A program made the translations under genes and the position numbers. Under the pieces are notes generated by a model. It had not been told where the DNA came from. It did not search any database and was given only the letters and a program-made list of their open reading frames with translations. This document shows, piece by piece, positions 1 through 6,840 of a DNA stretch of 10,895 nt. Position 1 is the first letter of the stretch. Each line of letters starts with the position of its first letter. Location of the stretch: NCBI GenBank assembly GCA_964472945.1, contig CAYYNM010000103.1, forward strand, positions 1 to 10,895, in the 5' to 3' direction. The DNA is from QPIN01 sp964472945. GTDB lineage: Bacteria > Pseudomonadota > Gammaproteobacteria > Methylococcales > Methylomonadaceae.

Positions 1-428
1 CCCCCCGTTTTTCAGCACTTTACAAAAGCAACAATTAAAAACTGGAACATAGAGTATATAGCTATGAAATAATAAGCACTCAATAAAGCACCTGCTTGCT
101 CTATTGATCGGATTCTGGTTTTGAATATTCCAAGGTAACAAAGCCTCAACCGGTACGTGGACAGGGTAATACTTTTAACTCACGTTCGACTACTTTACTT
201 TTGCTTTGTTCACCTCTTTATCCAATCGCCTTGGGTAAGCTAATAATTTTGACTGATGCTATGATACAGGTCTGGTTGTGATCGCGAAGTGAACTATTTG
301 GGGAGGGGGAGTGTGTTATCCCCACCTCACTTAGAGGATTTACGTATGAGAGTCAGGCAGCATTTTTTAATGTGACTGACAAACAGTAGGTAGCTAAAGA
401 TTTATTTTAATTTGTGTGGAGAAAAAAT
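1..428. other. Intergenic stretch without a recognisable gene
   Basis: I see no supported coding sequence, tRNA or known RNA in this stretch. Short open runs exist on both strands but lack a ribosome binding site and conserved motifs. A weak, bulged G-rich/C-rich hairpin can be drawn with GAGG-GGG at 303-309 against CCC-A-CCTC at 321-328; it is not followed by a T tract, so I do not call it a terminator. The last part, about 380-428, must hold the leader of the lipoprotein gene; no convincing -35/-10 pair was found. Confidence 0.5.
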
Positions 429-974
429 ATGAAAATTAAATATTTATTGTTAATTGTTTTATTGTTGAGCTTAACCGCTTGTGGGCCCAAAAATGTTAAA
501 TCAACTGAGGCGTCAGCAGCTCTTAAATATACAGGTACGGGGACTTTAATAATTCGCCCTGTTATATTTAGTAAAGATATTGCAATTAGAGAGGCTGTTA
601 GAAATGAATGTGATTTAATCAATAAGCTAACTCATTTTATTGAACAGAATGCCGTTAGTCAGTACGCAAATATCTTGACTGATTCTAACTCTAGAAACAG
701 AAAGGCACAAATTTTAACCGTAGAAATTAATCAGGTACAAGGCGGTGGAGGTGGTGCATGGTCAGGTGCAAAAGTGGTTTTTGTGAAAGGTAAACTAACT
801 AAAAATGGTCATACCTTGGGTGATTTTAAAGCCAGAAGGTACTCAGGTGGTGGAATGTTTGGTGCTTATAAAGGAACCTGTGCAATTTTAGGCCGCTGTG
901 TAAGGACGCTCGGAAAAGATATTGCTAATTGGTTACAAAATCCAAAGCGTAACTCTGTTTTAGGGGACCTATAA
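429..974 (+). CDS. Small lipoprotein of unknown function
   Basis: This encodes a 181-residue predicted lipoprotein. I chose the ATG at 429 because GGAG at 418-421 sits about 7 nt upstream and the product then begins directly with a signal peptide; a GTG at 414 would add five residues and bury the ribosome binding site. Residues 1-17 are a lipoprotein signal peptide with the lipobox L-T-A-C (Cys18); the next residues are Gly-Pro, with no Asp at +2, which in enterobacterial rules favours the outer membrane. The mature part has a five-glycine run (about 105-109), a glycine-rich patch near 139-146 and three further cysteines (61, 151, 157), the last two in C-x5-C. The C-terminal part (G-K-D-I-A-N-W-L, about 162-169) looks like a conserved domain, vaguely like DUF4410-type lipoproteins, but I cannot assign a family. 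It lies 70 bp before the halogenase on the same strand; a functional link is not shown. Confidence 0.85.
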   Translation: MKIKYLLLIVLLLSLTACGPKNVKSTEASAALKYTGTGTLIIRPVIFSKDIAIREAVRNECDLINKLTHFIEQNAVSQYANILTDSNSRNRKAQILTVEINQVQGGGGGAWSGAKVVFVKGKLTKNGHTLGDFKARRYSGGGMFGAYKGTCAILGRCVRTLGKDIANWLQNPKRNSVLGDL

Positions 975-1004
975 AGTATCAGTTATTATGTCGGTGAGAG
1001 TCTG

Positions 1005-1033
1005 TTGACCTGGTAAAACTTGAAGCTATTTAT
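1005..1033 (+). promoter_or_regulatory. Possible promoter just before the halogenase gene
   Basis: TTGACC at 1005-1010 matches the sigma-70 -35 box in five of six positions. Seventeen bases later is ATTTAT (1028-1033), a poor -10 match. If used, transcription would start only a few bases before the ATG at 1045, which would fit the lack of any Shine-Dalgarno sequence there. The weak -10 makes this tentative; read-through from the lipoprotein gene is equally possible. Confidence 0.2.
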
Positions 1034-1044
1034 CTTTAATAAAT

Positions 1045-2367
1045 ATGAAACAAATCCCTAGTAAATGTGATGCCGTCGTTATTGGTGGTGGGCCGGCAGG
1101 AAGTAGTGCTGCAACACATTTGGCTCTTGCTGGTATTGATGTGGTGTTATTAGAAAAAGCCCAATTCCCCCGTAATCAAGTTGGAGAAAGTCTTATTCCC
1201 CATTTTTGGAAATTTACTGATATGACGAAGGTATCAGAAAAAATTCAACAAGAGGGATTTGTTGCAAAAGGCGGAGCGGTAACTATTTGGGACAATCAAG
1301 TTCATCAAATTAAGTTTTCTGAATTTGGTTTCACACGGCCGGGTTTACATGTCGAGCGAGATAGGTTTGATGATATTTTATTAAAGCATGCAGAAAGTTG
1401 TGGTGCGAATATTTTTAATCAAATAGCCGTTAAAAGCGTAGACTTTAGTAATTCAGAAACACCGAGAGTTTTTTACACAGATAAGCGAGAACAAGCTTAT
1501 ATAGAAAATTCAATTGATTGTAAATATGTATTGGATGCGAGTGGAAGTAGTACATGTTTAGCTAACCAATTTAAATCACGGCAAACTATTAGTGCTGAGC
1601 TTAATTTTTTATCAATGTGGGGTTATTTTAAGCATTCGTCTTTTGTGGGGGTAGATAGAAACTGTCATAAAATTGAAGCCTTAGATAAAGTTAAACCGGT
1701 TACTTTTGTGATGTCTTTTGGAGGCGGTTGGTTATGGCATATAGTCTTGCGAGAGAAAACCAGCGTAGGTTTTATTTTACCAACCAAAACAACAGTTGGG
1801 ATGAACCGACAACAGCGCGAAGTTTTTTTTAGAAAAAGCTGTAAACAACTCCCTCATTTAAGTACCTTACTAGCCCCTGCACAGTTTATTGAAGGTTCTC
1901 TGGAATTTAGACCCGATTACTCTTATTATTCAACAAATGTATGTGGAGAAAATTATTATTGTATTGGCGACTCTGGTGCTTTTGTAGACCCTGTTTTTTC
2001 ACATGGTGTGCAAAATGCTTTTTATAATGCGGCAATTGCAACAACAGCTATTAAGGCATCACTAAAAAACCCTAAAAATAGAAAACGTTATAGCCAATTA
2101 TGTGAAAGTCGAATGCAGCAGTTTTATGGTTTTTCAAGGGCTTTAGCATTAGGTGAATTTGGTAATAATGGTATTAAGCCCGATTTAGTTAAAAATTTAA
2201 TGAAATCCTTACCCCCCTTAGAGTTGGAATTACTTTTACTGGCTTCAGCAATGACTAATAGATCAGATAATTTTTATAAACTACTTAATGAAGCTGGGTT
2301 GTTGGAAGCGTTTGAAGATAGTTCTTCTATTAAGTCTATGGGGAGATTTGATCAGTTAAGGTTTTAA
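1045..2367 (+). CDS. FAD-dependent halogenase-like monooxygenase (PltA/Bmp2-type candidate)
   Basis: This 440-residue flavoprotein is of the flavin-dependent halogenase type. The N-terminus carries the Rossmann FAD motif G-G-G-P-A-G (14-19) ending in an acidic Glu37. It has the family's G-E-S-L-I-P (47-52), a lysine before a double glycine (Lys75), which is a candidate for the catalytic lysine, V-E-R-D-R-F-D (103-109), D-A-S-G (164-167), and the second FAD motif I-G-D-S-G. The halogenase signature F-x-x-P-x-x-S-x-G is present as F-V-D-P-V-F-S-H-G (313-321). The W-x-W-x-I-P motif is almost kept as W-L-W-H-I-V (229-234), with Val in place of Pro. In the family such enzymes use FADH2, O2 and halide to halogenate electron-rich rings, often while tethered to a carrier protein. 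Nearby proline-activating and oxidising genes suggest a pyrrolyl-carrier substrate. Alternatives are another halogenase substrate or a related FAD monooxygenase or reductase. No Shine-Dalgarno is visible before the ATG. Confidence 0.8.
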   Translation: MKQIPSKCDAVVIGGGPAGSSAATHLALAGIDVVLLEKAQFPRNQVGESLIPHFWKFTDMTKVSEKIQQEGFVAKGGAVTIWDNQVHQIKFSEFGFTRPGLHVERDRFDDILLKHAESCGANIFNQIAVKSVDFSNSETPRVFYTDKREQAYIENSIDCKYVLDASGSSTCLANQFKSRQTISAELNFLSMWGYFKHSSFVGVDRNCHKIEALDKVKPVTFVMSFGGGWLWHIVLREKTSVGFILPTKTTVGMNRQQREVFFRKSCKQLPHLSTLLAPAQFIEGSLEFRPDYSYYSTNVCGENYYCIGDSGAFVDPVFSHGVQNAFYNAAIATTAIKASLKNPKNRKRYSQLCESRMQQFYGFSRALALGEFGNNGIKPDLVKNLMKSLPPLELELLLLASAMTNRSDNFYKLLNEAGLLEAFEDSSSIKSMGRFDQLRF

Positions 2368-2411
2368 CTTTGCATAACTATATAAAAATCACAGCTTGAT
2401 TTAATCACACT

Positions 2412-2434
2412 TTGTAGAGCAGACTTCAGTCCGC
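2412..2434. repeat. Solitary REP-like dyad
   Basis: TTGTAGAGCAGACTTCAGTC followed by CGC matches the left arm of the paired element at 6906-6928 in 20 of 23 positions. Each copy contains a near-palindromic core of the form GCRGACT-TY-AGTCCGC. It sits 45 bp after the halogenase stop codon, a typical place for REP-type repeats, and may form a small hairpin in the 3' end of the transcript. Confidence 0.6.
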
Positions 2435-2441
2435 TAAACTA

Positions 2442-2658
2442 AAACCTGAATCCGTGACTTCACTACGGCACAGAACACAAGCCATTGATTCCACAGCGGT
2501 TAAAAAAATACCCGCTTAACCTATGGGTGAAGCTAAGATTTTTTGAGCCACATGGATGTGGTGAATGTCGATTATGCAGGAGCAATAATCTGACTAAATC
2601 CCCTGTGAAACCAATATCTTGAGCCCTGTTTCCGCATTGAAGTCACGGATTCAGGTTT
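2442..2658. mobile_element. MITE-like element with 21-bp perfect terminal inverted repeats
   Basis: Positions 2442-2462 and 2638-2658 are perfect inverted complements over 21 bp (the outer end reads AAACCTGAATCCGTGACT). They bound 175 bp of non-coding DNA. Inside are smaller dyads: GGTTAA/TTAACC (2498-2503 and 2516-2521) and CCACAT-GG-ATGTGG (2548-2561). There is no transposase reading frame inside, so by structure it is a MITE or a deletion derivative of an insertion sequence. No clear target-site duplication is visible. The right end contributes two bases of the TAA stop codon of the L,D-transpeptidase gene, and the element fills most of the space between the two convergent genes, so it could also act as a bidirectional terminator. 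Confidence 0.65.
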
Positions 2659-3994
2659 AATTAAAAAGAGATAATAGCTTAGATAAATACTGGTCTATAC
2701 CTTGAGTGTTAGGAATATTTTGTTTTGGGGCGATTAGTTCAGGTGTAAGTGCAAAATTAATCTGCAATTGAGCCATTGTTTCTTTAGCTTTTTTTACTGA
2801 AGCAAAAGGCCCGGCAACAACAATATATTCTTTATTTCCAGATAATACATGAGCAGGAATTTTCGGGCCTTGGTGGTTTAGCATTACTGCAAGCCGTTGA
2901 GCTAATTGTTGCTTAGAAAATGTAGTGACTTTAATACGCCATGAGTTTTGGTTTAAGGGTGCTGGTTTGATTTTGTCGCTTAAGTTATTAGGGTGATATA
3001 ACTTAAGAACGGAACCTGGCTCATGGTTGTCTGCAAAAATTGAAATTACCACACCATTTTTTTTAGCTATTGCATGGTCAACTTTTTGCCATGCAATAGC
3101 TCTTTTTTCTTTACGCTCAATTCGCTTTAGTTTTTTTATAAAGTTTGCCAGGTAACGCCTGTTTTGTTTTTTGCTTGTATGAGGTGTAGGGAAAATCTGA
3201 ATAAATAATTGCTGTTTGTCTCTGCCAATAAGATATGGCTGGTTAAGTAACTGGACTGGCATTTGAGTTGTTACTTGTTTAAATAATATAGCAATATCTT
3301 CTGGGTATAAACGCACACAGCCATGGCTAACAGCCATTCCAACACCATAAGGTTTATTAGTGCTATGGATTAAATATCCGGGAATGCCAAGACGTATTGC
3401 ATAATCACCTAAGGGGTTATTCGGGCCGGCAGCTACAATTTTAGGTAATGGATCACCTTTTTTCGCATGCTCTAAGCGAATTGATTTGGGTACAACCCAG
3501 CGAGGGTGTTGTTTTTTAGCAATTATTTTTGTCTTACCCGTAGGGGTTAACCAGCCTTTACGCCCAATTCCAATGGGAAAGGTCAGCATTTTATGTCGCC
3601 TGTTTTTAGGGAAATAAAATAACCGTTTAGCCGCTAAATTAAGTACTAAGCCTTTTTTAGTAGCATCAGGCAAAATAAATTTTGCAGGCAAATTAAGAAT
3701 ATGTCCCGACCCAGGAATCCAGGGATCTACACCTGGGTTGGCCATGGATATTTCATCAAAGCCCAAACCATAATATCTAGCTATCAGAGGTAAAGAATCT
3801 CCATCTTGTAGCTCTACTGTTGCTATTTTTCCAAATGTAGACTGTTTGTCTGATAAGAAAAAGGTATGTTGAATCCTTGTATCAAGCTTGTCATCATCTT
3901 GAAAAATAGGAAAAGAAAACGATTGGCACGCAGTTAAAAATACTTGTGATAGTAATATCAGAATAGCTTTAGGAAAATATTTTATGACCATCAT
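2657..3994 (-). CDS. L,D-transpeptidase lipoprotein (LysM-like, YkuD and SPOR-like domains)
   Basis: This 445-residue envelope enzyme starts with a lipoprotein signal peptide whose lipobox is L-T-A-C (Cys23, followed by Gln-Ser, so no inner-membrane retention signal). Residues about 59-103 look like a LysM peptidoglycan-binding repeat (D-G-D-S-L-x-x-I-A, then a closing hydrophobic N-L-P). The YkuD catalytic domain spans about 115-250 with His210 and the signature S-H-G-C-V-R-L (223-229), Cys226 being the nucleophile. Residues about 350-420 resemble a SPOR domain (Y-I-V-V-A-G-P-F at 390-397), preceded by a basic, lysine/arginine-rich linker (275-300). The family forms 3-3 peptidoglycan crosslinks or attaches proteins to peptidoglycan in the periplasm, in the manner of ErfK/YbiS/YcfS. 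It is co-directional with the dehydrogenase 74 bp upstream and may share its transcript. No good ribosome binding site is seen; a second ATG follows immediately. The stop codon lies in a repeat element, so the C-terminus may have been altered. Confidence 0.9.
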   Translation of the reverse strand: MMVIKYFPKAILILLSQVFLTACQSFSFPIFQDDDKLDTRIQHTFFLSDKQSTFGKIATVELQDGDSLPLIARYYGLGFDEISMANPGVDPWIPGSGHILNLPAKFILPDATKKGLVLNLAAKRLFYFPKNRRHKMLTFPIGIGRKGWLTPTGKTKIIAKKQHPRWVVPKSIRLEHAKKGDPLPKIVAAGPNNPLGDYAIRLGIPGYLIHSTNKPYGVGMAVSHGCVRLYPEDIAILFKQVTTQMPVQLLNQPYLIGRDKQQLFIQIFPTPHTSKKQNRRYLANFIKKLKRIERKEKRAIAWQKVDHAIAKKNGVVISIFADNHEPGSVLKLYHPNNLSDKIKPAPLNQNSWRIKVTTFSKQQLAQRLAVMLNHQGPKIPAHVLSGNKEYIVVAGPFASVKKAKETMAQLQINFALTPELIAPKQNIPNTQGIDQYLSKLLSLFN

Positions 3995-4068
3995 TTATAG
4001 TGCGATTTTATGATAAGTTCTTTATAGAGAATAGTCTCTAGGTTACTGCTAATTAATCGTAATCACAA

Positions 4069-5139
4069 TTATTTATAGCCTTCTCCGGTGCCTAGTAGTG
4101 CGGCAATAATATTTTTCTGTATTTCAGATGAGCCAGAAAACAAGCGACTGGCCAATGCATCATTGACAAACCCAGCTATTGGGCTGTCTTTAATAAGGCT
4201 ACTACTACCCAAAATTTGTACAGCATCTAAACTTGATTGCAAGAATGCTTCAGCAGCAAATAACTTGGTTTGTGCACTGGCAAGAGTAATACGTTTATTT
4301 TGGTCTTTTAATCTTGCACACTCATTGACCCATAACTTGATAGTATCAAGCCTAATTTTCATTTCAGCAATGGTGTGGCTAATAGCCTGATTTTTTCCTA
4401 AATGACTACCATTTACTCTACGTTGACGGCTAAACTGAATCACTTGTTTTAATTGCCACTCCATAACTCCACATATTCCTGCGAAGATAAAAGCACGCTC
4501 TAATTCTAATGCTTGCTGGATCATCATATTTCCAGCACCTGTTTTACCAAGCTGTCTTTCCAGTGGTATAACACAGTTTTCTAACACCACATCACCCATT
4601 GTTGCCGTTTTACAGCCAGAAACGTCGGGGGAATTTTTAAAATTAGCACCTTTGTCTTCAGCATGAATAATAAAGGCGGATAGTTTATTCTCTAAACGTG
4701 CATAAACAACTAATAAGTCGGCAATCGGTGTGTTTGTGATAAACCGCTTATGACCATTAAGTTGAATACCCGTTGCCGTTATTTCAGCCGTCATTTCTAA
4801 TGCATTAAGATCTGACCCAGCCTGTGGTTCAGTGATTGCATGCCCACCAATTAATTGAGCTGATATTAACTTTTGTAGGTAAATTTGCTGCTGCTGTTCA
4901 GTTCCATAATTAATAATAGGAAACACTGAACCCCAGAGATGGGCATTGATAGAAAGTAGCAAACCATTGTCTAAACAGGATTTTCCAATAGTTTGATGGG
5001 CGGCTACTAAATCAGCAAAATTGTTATCAAACCCTCCCATTTTGGAAGAAATAGCATGTTTAAATAAGCCTTGATTGGCGCAATAAATCAAACGTTGTTT
5101 AGAAGCGAGGTGATTACCACTTTCAGGAAGAAGATTCAT
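4069..5139 (-). CDS. PltE-type prolyl-carrier dehydrogenase (acyl-CoA dehydrogenase fold)
   Basis: This 356-residue flavoprotein has the acyl-CoA dehydrogenase fold. Visible family motifs are A-I-T-E-P-x-A-G-S-D (101-110), N-G-H-K-R-F-I-T-N (128-136), and N-Q-A-I-S-H-x-I-A-E-M (250-260). The usual catalytic Y-E-G-T of medium-chain enzymes reads F-S-G-S (334-337), so Glu376 is replaced by Ser. Instead, Glu214 in L-E-R-A-F-I-F-A-G matches the alternative base position of isovaleryl-CoA dehydrogenase, as expected for PltE/RedW-type enzymes. These oxidise L-prolyl-S-carrier to pyrrolyl-2-carboxyl-S-carrier with FAD. The stretch T-P-I-A-D-L-L-V-V-Y-A is also reminiscent of PltE. The start overlaps the upstream adenylation gene as ATGA, indicating translational coupling. 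The first helix is shorter than in typical family members of about 380 residues, and the usual R-x-Q-F-G is changed to R-V-N-G (241-244). A general acyl-CoA dehydrogenase is the alternative, less likely given the neighbour. Confidence 0.85.
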   Translation of the reverse strand: MNLLPESGNHLASKQRLIYCANQGLFKHAISSKMGGFDNNFADLVAAHQTIGKSCLDNGLLLSINAHLWGSVFPIINYGTEQQQQIYLQKLISAQLIGGHAITEPQAGSDLNALEMTAEITATGIQLNGHKRFITNTPIADLLVVYARLENKLSAFIIHAEDKGANFKNSPDVSGCKTATMGDVVLENCVIPLERQLGKTGAGNMMIQQALELERAFIFAGICGVMEWQLKQVIQFSRQRRVNGSHLGKNQAISHTIAEMKIRLDTIKLWVNECARLKDQNKRITLASAQTKLFAAEAFLQSSLDAVQILGSSSLIKDSPIAGFVNDALASRLFSGSSEIQKNIIAALLGTGEGYK

Positions 5140-6569
5140 TTTATCTCTAGTTGTTTTTGTAATTGTTGATAGTCTGTTTTACCATTGGCTAAATAAGGTA
5201 AACAATCCATCAGTATAAATTTGCAGGGTTGCATATAAGCGGGTAGCTTTTGTTTAATGGGATTAACAATATCAGCAACTGTTTTATTCTGTTTTAATAC
5301 CACTATGGCTACTGGACGTTGTCCACTGGTACTATCTTTAATGCCAATAACAGCACAGAGCTCCACGTCAGGACATTGCAAAATAACATGTTCAATTTCA
5401 GCCGGCTCTACTCGATAGCCTGAACATTTCAACATTCTGTCTAATCGACCATGATAACAATACTCACCCTTTGCATTAATAGAGACTTTATCTCCTGTTG
5501 AGTAAGTATTATCTAATAAGGCTGAGTTTAATTTTCCTTGCTGCCAATAACCCGAAAGATTATTGGCACTTTGTACCTGAAGTTCCCCCGTTTCAGGGTG
5601 TATCTTTAGTGTGGAACTGCAAGCAGGGATGCCAATGGGAATAACTTGGTCAATGTGTAAGGCATTTCTATCAACAGGCCAATAACAACAAACATTAGTT
5701 TCTGTTGGGCCATATAAATTGTAGAAATTGACTGAAGGAAGTAGCTTACAGAGTTTAATAAGCTGAGGGGTAGGAAATACTTCACCTGCAAATAAAATAG
5801 TTTTTAAATAGGGTAAAGGTGTTGTATTTAACGCTCCTTTTAGAGCAATAAAACTTAGTAAAGAGGGGACGGTATACCAGGTGGTTATTTTATGTTCGCT
5901 TAACCAGCTAGTTAAGCGGCTAGGTGACATAGCAAACATTGCTGGAACAAAATAAATAGTGGCACCTCGGCTTAAGCTAGTAAATAAATCAAAAACACTG
6001 AGATCAAAATAAAAGGGTGCCAGGGAAGCAATATTATCGTAACTTTGAATATTAAATGTTTTTGCCGCCCAATCAACAAAATTCCCCATAGCTCGATGAC
6101 TAAGGGCAACGCCTTTCGGGTTACCGGTAGAACCCGAGGTGTAAAGTATTGCAGCTAAAGATTCCTGCTCTATAGTTACAGGGGGTAAAGAAGGGGATAT
6201 AGGAAGTTGTTCAATATTTATCCATAGCTCAGGAAAGTCAAGCCAATCAGGGCATTGCCCTTTACCTAAAATTACCTGAGCATCAGCATCTTTAATAATA
6301 TAATTTAACCGGTGGGCTGGGTTTTTTAAGTCTAATGGAATATAGCAAGCCCCTACCTGTAATGATGCAAAAATAGCCAGCGTTGCATCAATTCCTCGGT
6401 CAATTGCAATAATGACTCTTTCAAGTTTTTGAATGGTTTGTAGCTGGCTACTTATTAATGAGGCTTGAACTTGTACTTGTTGGTAGCTAAGCTGGCGATT
6501 GTCTTCAATTAAAGCGATGTTGTCAGGCGTTAAATTGCATTGCTGATGGAAAGCCAAGAGTAAAGACAT
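5136..6569 (-). CDS. L-proline-activating adenylation enzyme (PltF-type, stand-alone A domain)
   Basis: This 477-residue enzyme is a stand-alone adenylation domain of the nonribosomal peptide type. Core motifs are A3 Y-T-S-G-S-T-G-N-P-K-G (143-153), A5 Y-G-P-T-E (286-290), A7 S-T-G-D (357-360), A8 G-R-L-D-R-M-L-K-x-x-G-Y-R-V-E (374-388) and A10 with the catalytic lysine in N-G-K-T-D (Lys464). Aligning by eye to GrsA-PheA gives specificity residues D189, L190, F193, Y232, L259, A261, L285, V293, C294 and K464. As I recall, proline-activating PltF, RedM and CloN4 have D-L-L-Y-L-A-L-V-C/A-K, so nine of ten agree with PltF. The inferred reaction is L-Pro plus ATP to prolyl-AMP, then transfer to a carrier-protein thiol. 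There is no fused carrier domain. It is first in a minus-strand operon, overlapping the dehydrogenase by 4 bp. An in-frame TAG lies two codons upstream of the ATG, fixing the start, although no Shine-Dalgarno is visible. Confidence 0.88.
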   Translation of the reverse strand: MSLLLAFHQQCNLTPDNIALIEDNRQLSYQQVQVQASLISSQLQTIQKLERVIIAIDRGIDATLAIFASLQVGACYIPLDLKNPAHRLNYIIKDADAQVILGKGQCPDWLDFPELWINIEQLPISPSLPPVTIEQESLAAILYTSGSTGNPKGVALSHRAMGNFVDWAAKTFNIQSYDNIASLAPFYFDLSVFDLFTSLSRGATIYFVPAMFAMSPSRLTSWLSEHKITTWYTVPSLLSFIALKGALNTTPLPYLKTILFAGEVFPTPQLIKLCKLLPSVNFYNLYGPTETNVCCYWPVDRNALHIDQVIPIGIPACSSTLKIHPETGELQVQSANNLSGYWQQGKLNSALLDNTYSTGDKVSINAKGEYCYHGRLDRMLKCSGYRVEPAEIEHVILQCPDVELCAVIGIKDSTSGQRPVAIVVLKQNKTVADIVNPIKQKLPAYMQPCKFILMDCLPYLANGKTDYQQLQKQLEIK

Positions 6570-6640
6570 AAGGAGCTAACGTTTTTTGCGTTAAAAGCTT
6601 AGCAGAATATCATTTATGCGATTTAAAAGCTGGAAAAAAA

Positions 6641-6687
6641 TTATAAACTTACCCGTTTATAAACTTGTAGTTTGTTTTTTATAAACT
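6641..6687. promoter_or_regulatory. Three TTATAAACTT direct repeats (possible operator)
   Basis: TTATAAACTT occurs at 6641-6650, 6657-6666 and 6679-6688, with start-to-start distances of 16 and 22 bp. A fourth near-copy (CTATAAACTT) lies at 6881-6890. The middle copy is part of a perfect 10-bp palindrome, GTTTATAAAC (6655-6664). The cluster is 72-119 bp before the adenylation start codon and overlaps the promoter candidate, so a repressor or activator site for the operon is plausible. In such AT-rich DNA chance repetition is a real alternative. Confidence 0.35.
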
Positions 6688-6705
6688 TTTTATGATCTTG
6701 TACAA
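6678..6705 (-). promoter_or_regulatory. Candidate sigma-70 promoter for the proline-activation operon
   Basis: On the minus strand TTGTAC (6705-6700) and TATAAA (6683-6678) are separated by 16 bases. This would start transcription about 100 nt before the adenylation gene. A second possible -10, TATAAT, lies at 6645-6640 without a good -35. AT-rich context lowers confidence. Confidence 0.3.
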
Positions 6706-6780
6706 AAGTATTGTTTTTGTATAATTGCTGACGGAGATAGTATAAACCTATATTTAATAAATAAGGAGGGTATAAAATAA

Positions 6781-6840
6781 AACCGTTCAAATATAGCTTT
6801 GGGAGACTAATTTTATAGTTAAGCAAACTTTTGAACGGTT
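6781..6840. repeat. 60-nt hairpin element
   Basis: AACCGTTCAAA (6781-6791) pairs perfectly with TTTGAACGGTT (6830-6840). After a small internal loop, GCTT (6796-6799) pairs with AAGC (6821-6824), leaving a loop of about 21 nt. There is no T tract directly after it on either strand, so a simple terminator is not indicated. It could be a small mobile repeat, an RNA structure upstream of the minus-strand operon, or a protein-binding dyad. It does not match the attC consensus ends. Confidence 0.5.

Noticed and set aside
1..190. Open run on the minus strand containing V-E-A-L-L-P-W-N-I, which recalls the C-terminus of IS66-type transposases
   Set aside because: Only about six residues are suggestive, the rest is cysteine- and phenylalanine-rich low-complexity translation, and a stop lies just upstream. 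Too weak to call a transposase remnant.
4025..4040. TAGAGA-ATAG-TCTCTA dyad between the dehydrogenase and transpeptidase genes as a terminator
   Set aside because: The stem is only 6 bp and AT-rich, and no T tract follows on the minus strand, so it gives no basis for ending the operon there.
4088..4390. 100-codon open frame on the plus strand inside the dehydrogenase gene
   Set aside because: It is antisense to a well-conserved coding sequence and has no signal of its own.
6570..6575. AAGGAG on the plus strand just outside the adenylation start codon
   Set aside because: It is on the wrong strand for the adenylation gene, and no plus-strand start codon follows at a suitable distance.
6641..6826. 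61-codon open frame on the minus strand
   Set aside because: It overlaps the promoter repeats and the 60-nt hairpin, has no ribosome binding site and its composition is that of translated AT-rich DNA.
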